From Meloidogyne chitwoodi (lineage: Eukaryota; Nematoda; Chromadorea; Rhabditida; Meloidogynidae), in the NCBI GenBank assembly GCA_015183035.1, contig JACZZP010000006.1, positions 62,001 through 126,000 on the forward strand: 64,000 bases of DNA. Direction: 5' to 3'. The notes beneath the pieces are model-generated. The model was not told the origin of the DNA. It ran no database searches and worked only from the letters and a program-made list of their open reading frames with translations. Of the stretch, positions 59,835 through 64,000 are shown one piece after another. How positions within the stretch are numbered: the first letter of the stretch is position 1; each line of letters opens with the position of its first letter. A program made the position numbers and the translations under genes.

Positions 59835-62623
59835 TTAAATTTTATTTTAAAAAGCTAAAAAAAATAAATTAGTATTTAGCTACCTAATTGCTTTAAAAAT
59901 ACTTTTTAAAATATATAATTTTTAAAAATTAAATTTTTCAGATTAAATTTCAATGCTTTTAAGGTAAAAATGAACATATAAATTTTCATTAAAAATGTCA
60001 ACAGATTTACTTGGAAAAATTTTTAAAAGCTTCTAAAACGTTCACTACCTATATGAGAATATTTTAAGCAAAGAGAAACAAAAATGCGGAAAAATGGGAA
60101 AAAAATTTCTCTCCAAATTGAAAAAAACATTAAAAAGTAATGAAAAAATAGTAAATGGATTGAGGAAAATTGTGGAGGCATAAAATAGAGGAAGAAAAAA
60201 TATTGGGTTGAGGGTATTGTTTTTCCATTTCATTTAAATAAAATATATTTATTTCCTTTTTATTAAGCTAGTAAACATTTTTTCATTTGATGATTTTGTT
60301 TATGAAAATTACAATTCTAAAACTTAAAAAACACAACTTGTTTATAGAATAATTGGTAATTATAAACGTTAAAATAAAGTTGATTGTATTTTAAGATTGT
60401 AAAACTTGGGAAAAGGTTGTAACCTTGAAAATAAACTTGATTGTATAAGTTGTAAAACTTGAGAAAAGTTGTTAACTTGAAAATTTAGGATACAATAAAT
60501 TGAAAAATAAAACTTGATTGTATTATTAATTCTAAAATTATTTCAGATTGTAAAACATTAAGTAAAACATATTTAAATTACAATTTATCTTCCCTTTATT
60601 TTTTTTACTTTTCGAGAAACAAAGCAAATTGGTAATATAAAAAGCCAAAAATGAAATTAAAAAAAAATAAAAAGGATTAAGTAAGCAAATATTTTTGGTT
60701 ATTTTTTTAAAGGCAAATCCATTACCCAAAAAATATTTTAATTATTTTAGTTAAAAGAAGACATTAAAAAGCTTAAAAATTTTTTTATAAAAAAAATATT
60801 AATTACAAATAGATTAAAAAAAATTTTTTTTAATGTCAACTGAACATAAATATTTTTTTAATAAATTTTATAAATTATTTTTTCTTAGAAAAAATTATAT
60901 AAAATTGTTATTTCGTGACTATTACCACTTTTTCACAATTTTATGCCTATTGACTTTTAAACTTTTATTTTTTACCAGAAAAACTTAAAAAATTATATAG
61001 TAATTTTTGATTTAAATATTTTTAGTTTTTTTATGTGTTTTGTTTTTTATAAAGAAAAATAAATATATTCGTTTTTAAATTAATTGTACATTTATTATTT
61101 GAGGTTTTAAATTATTTATAAAATAAAAAAAAATATTTTTGGGAAAATGTAATAAAATAAAAAATATTTTATAACATAAAAATTAATCAAAAATTCTTTT
61201 TGAATAAAAAATTATATTTATTTAAGTAAGGGACAAATGAAAGTTAAAATAGTTGGTAGTCACTATTAAAAAAAGACAGGTCAGGTTTCGGGTTGAAAAA
61301 AAACAAGTTCATTAAAAATAAAAATTAAAAAATATATTTTTTAATTTATATTATTTTTATATTTATTTTGAATTGAAAAATAATAAATAAATAATTCGCC
61401 AAATATTATTCAATCTGTTCTGTCAAGCATAAATTCTTTATAAAGGGCAAAAAATATAAAAAATTAATATTATAAAAAATATTAAAAAATGCTAATAAAT
61501 TTAAATAAAAGAAAAATAACTTTAAAAAATAAATAAAATTCAGTCGCAACAATTTATTTTTTTGGCATGCGCAAAGTGAGGGAAATGGAAGAGGAAATTA
61601 ATAATTTTAATGTAAAAATGTGATAATAAAAAAATGAGGAAATAAAATATTTTTAGAATTTTATTTAAGTGTCATTAACAGAAATTAATTTTTTTCAAAA
61701 TAATTTTGGAATTTAAATTAAAAATGGCAATTTTATTTTAAAAATCTTCTTTGGTTTTTTTCAGATTTTTTATATATAATAAATTAATATAAAATTAATT
61801 TATTATTTTTTTCTTTATATAAATAAAAATAAATTAATGAAAAAAATATTAATACTATTTACATAATTTATTTTAATAATTAAAAGTTTTTAGCTTCCTC
61901 TCCTAAACAATAAATGGCAAAAAGAAAGGAAGTGTTTTGTTCGCAAACTTTATTGTTTTTTTAAATAAACAAGAGAAAAATATTTATGTGAAAAATATGT
62001 AAAATACAAACAGGAAAATTTACAAAAATACTCAGTGAAAGTAATATTTTTAATAAACTTGAATATAAACAAATACACAAACTTTTCCGGTTGTACTTTT
62101 TCTGGATTGTGTTTTAATGATACTCAAAACATTCCGGATGCATTTTTGTATGTTTTCAGAATAAATTGTAAAGTTAAATTGATTCTTTAACGTAAAAAAA
62201 GTTTGAAAAAATTTAAGTTTGGAACTGGGAAGGAACTCAAGTGTGGTTTTGGTACTAATTGCTAATTACAAAGGAATAAATGATGTGAGAAAAATTGGAG
62301 ATGAAAAAAGACAGAAAACTTAAAATTTAAAAAAGGGTAATGGCTGAATATGTCTTGAAAGATTTTAAGGACATTTTGGGATAATAAAAAAAAGAAAAGC
62401 ATGATTTTATATTTATTTTTAGTATTAATTTGCTTTCAACAAAAATAAAGTGGAAAATAAAAAAACTTTCTAGAGTTTATCACTACCATCTTTATTTAAA
62501 AAATACTAAAGATTATTAATGTAGGAAAAAAATATATAAACATTTTACGGTTTTTATATCTCTTAAATTTTATTTTAAATCCATTATTGCATTTTTATTT
62601 TATTTTTTTATTCAAGCTTCATT
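59835..62623. other. AT-rich intergenic region
   Basis: Nearly 2.8 kb without a supported gene. It contains AACTTGATTGTAAAACTTG-like repeats at 60300-60560 and long A/T runs. The ORFs at 60045-60233 and 60538-60729 are hydrophobic, low-complexity by-products of T-rich DNA. Confidence 0.6.
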
Positions 62624-64000
62624 TTATTTCTTACGGCTAACTGGAATATTTAGAGGGCCTTCTTTGCCTTCCAAGAAAAAGGTAGTACATTCACCTTTTC
62701 CCTACAAAAATAAAGAAATTAGTAAATAACAAAATAATACTTTAATTAAAAAAAGTTTACCTTTACATCAACTTTTCCTCGTTCTAAAATTATAAATTGA
62801 TGGTAGAAGCAACGAAGCAGATTGCATGATGATTCGCTTATCTTTTTAATTTATTCATTTTTATAAAAATAAATTTTAATTTATACTTGTATTTTATTGG
62901 AGACACCGCTTGATTCCTTAATTATTATAATTTAATAATTTTAATTATTTCTAAAATTTTTACCATGCGAGAAGCCATGTTGACAGTATCGCCGAAGAGA
63001 CAATAACGAGGAGCAGCAATTCCAACCTGATGAATATTAATAAAAATTAAAATAAATTACGTACCACTCCAGCTGCAACAGAGCCGCTATGAAACCCGAT
63101 ACGTACCTTAAAAGAATTAAAAGATTCCGGAAAAATCAGAATTATAAAGAAATGTGTAAAACCAGAATAGCCTATTTATACTGTTTCCGGAATGTTTGTT
63201 TAAAGTTTGCGTATGTTATTTTTAATGTTTCCGGAAAGTTTATTTTCTATAATAATGATTATAGATTCCGGAAAAACAGAATTGTAACTTATAAAATTAA
63301 AAGAAGTAAAAAATTACCATCATAATTTCTTCTGGTCTATGTGCAACTTTAAAGTTTGCTACAAACTGTTAAAAATAATAAATACTTAAAGCTTAATTTC
63401 TATTTAAACCAACAGAGCGCATTTTCAATGCAATATCTGCTATTTGTTGAACATGAGAGTTTCCATTTTCACGAGGAACACCAGAAACAATCATATAAGC
63501 ATCCCCTATCTAATTTTGGATTTTTTAATAAAAAATAAATAAAAATAAAGAATATTTACAGTTTCCACTTTATAAGCATCATGTTTTGCAATAATTGAAT
63601 CAAACCCAGAAAATAAATCATTGAGAAAATTGACAACTTGTAGAGGTGTAGAGTTACTAGCCATTCGAGTAAAACCACGTATGTCAGAAAAAAGAACTGT
63701 AGCATTCAAATAAAGTTGGGGAGGAACAGCACGGCCAGCCTTGAGATCATCGGCAACAGAACTAAAAAATTTGATATTTTTAAAAATTATTTTTTTTTAA
63801 TTTTACGCAGGTAGCATATTTTTCAGCAGTCGATCTGCTTGTTGTTGAGCCTCCTCAAGTAATTGAGTTCTTTCTTTAACGAGTATTTCTAAATTTGTAG
63901 TATAATCTTCCATCATTTTCATCATTTGATCAACAAGGGAACCACTTCCCGTAGATTTTAAATTTGAATTTACTATAGCTTTAATTCTTTTAATATTTGG
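62624..64000 (-). CDS. Receptor-type guanylate cyclase, C-terminal part (partial)
   Basis: The gene runs off the right edge. Exons read [20 protein letters not shown] and [18 protein letters not shown] (the dimerisation helix of receptor cyclases), then [64 protein letters not shown], a ten-residue micro-exon [10 protein letters not shown], and [13 protein letters not shown]. It ends at TAA 62624. Both metal Asp residues (LFSDI, VGDAY) and the guanine-specifying Glu (KVET) and Cys (PRYC) are present, so it is a guanylate, not adenylate, cyclase and should be active. The kinase-homology and receptor parts are outside the window. Which gcy gene it is cannot be told. Confidence 0.93.

Overview
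This is nematode nuclear DNA. It is very AT-rich. The coding exons are cut by many short introns (about 35-70 bp) with GT...TTT(C/T)AG borders, and several gene products are typical of nematodes, above all a giant UNC-89 (obscurin) muscle protein. The base composition together with the high intron density fits a clade IV plant parasite such as a root-knot nematode (Meloidogyne) better than Caenorhabditis. The genus is an inference.

Layout. 1-1743 (+): 3' part of a charged, RG-rich protein whose spliced C-terminus resembles the Barentsz/CASC3 EJC-binding motif. 2088-5475 (-): CK1-superfamily protein kinase with Q/P-rich flanks. 6173-36504 (-): the unc-89 locus. It reads as two consecutive coding units. 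The first (14043-36504) encodes about 53 Ig domains plus one FnIII and ends at a stop. The second (6173-13187) has its own ATG and encodes pseudokinase PK1, an interkinase linker, Ig, FnIII and kinase PK2. A small three-exon gene for a secreted Gly/Tyr/His-rich peptide (22752-23169, +) lies inside an unc-89 intron on the opposite strand. 40465-41344 and 42508-43267 (-): two four-span membrane proteins. 48019-52186 (+): GPCPD1-like glycerophosphodiesterase (CBM20 plus GDPD). 52803-55066 (+): mitochondrial aspartate aminotransferase. 55999-58454 (-): nematode globin with long extensions. 59111-59834 (-): small unknown protein. 62624-64000 (-): C-terminal cyclase part of a receptor-type guanylate cyclase, cut by the window edge.

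The spaces between genes (36.5-40.5, 43.3-48.0 and 59.8-62.6 kb) are extremely AT-rich and hold no gene I can support. They and the introns carry small non-autonomous elements: a hAT-type MITE with perfect 17-bp TIRs and an 8-bp target duplication (55459-55646), a TA-flanked 0.5-kb inverted-repeat element inside the PK2 intron (7500-8021), two copies of a tRNA-derived SINE in unc-89 introns, a perfect hairpin element (43544-43739) with a decayed relative, and a family of short TTATAACG/GACACC hairpins. A roughly 600-bp, 20-bp-period minisatellite fills one unc-89 intron.

The genes do not form one pathway. The strongest biological points are the split of unc-89 into an Ig unit and a kinase unit, the absence of the SH3-DH-PH module from the window, the nested secreted-peptide gene with an apparent GC-AG intron, and the possible nematode Barentsz homologue.
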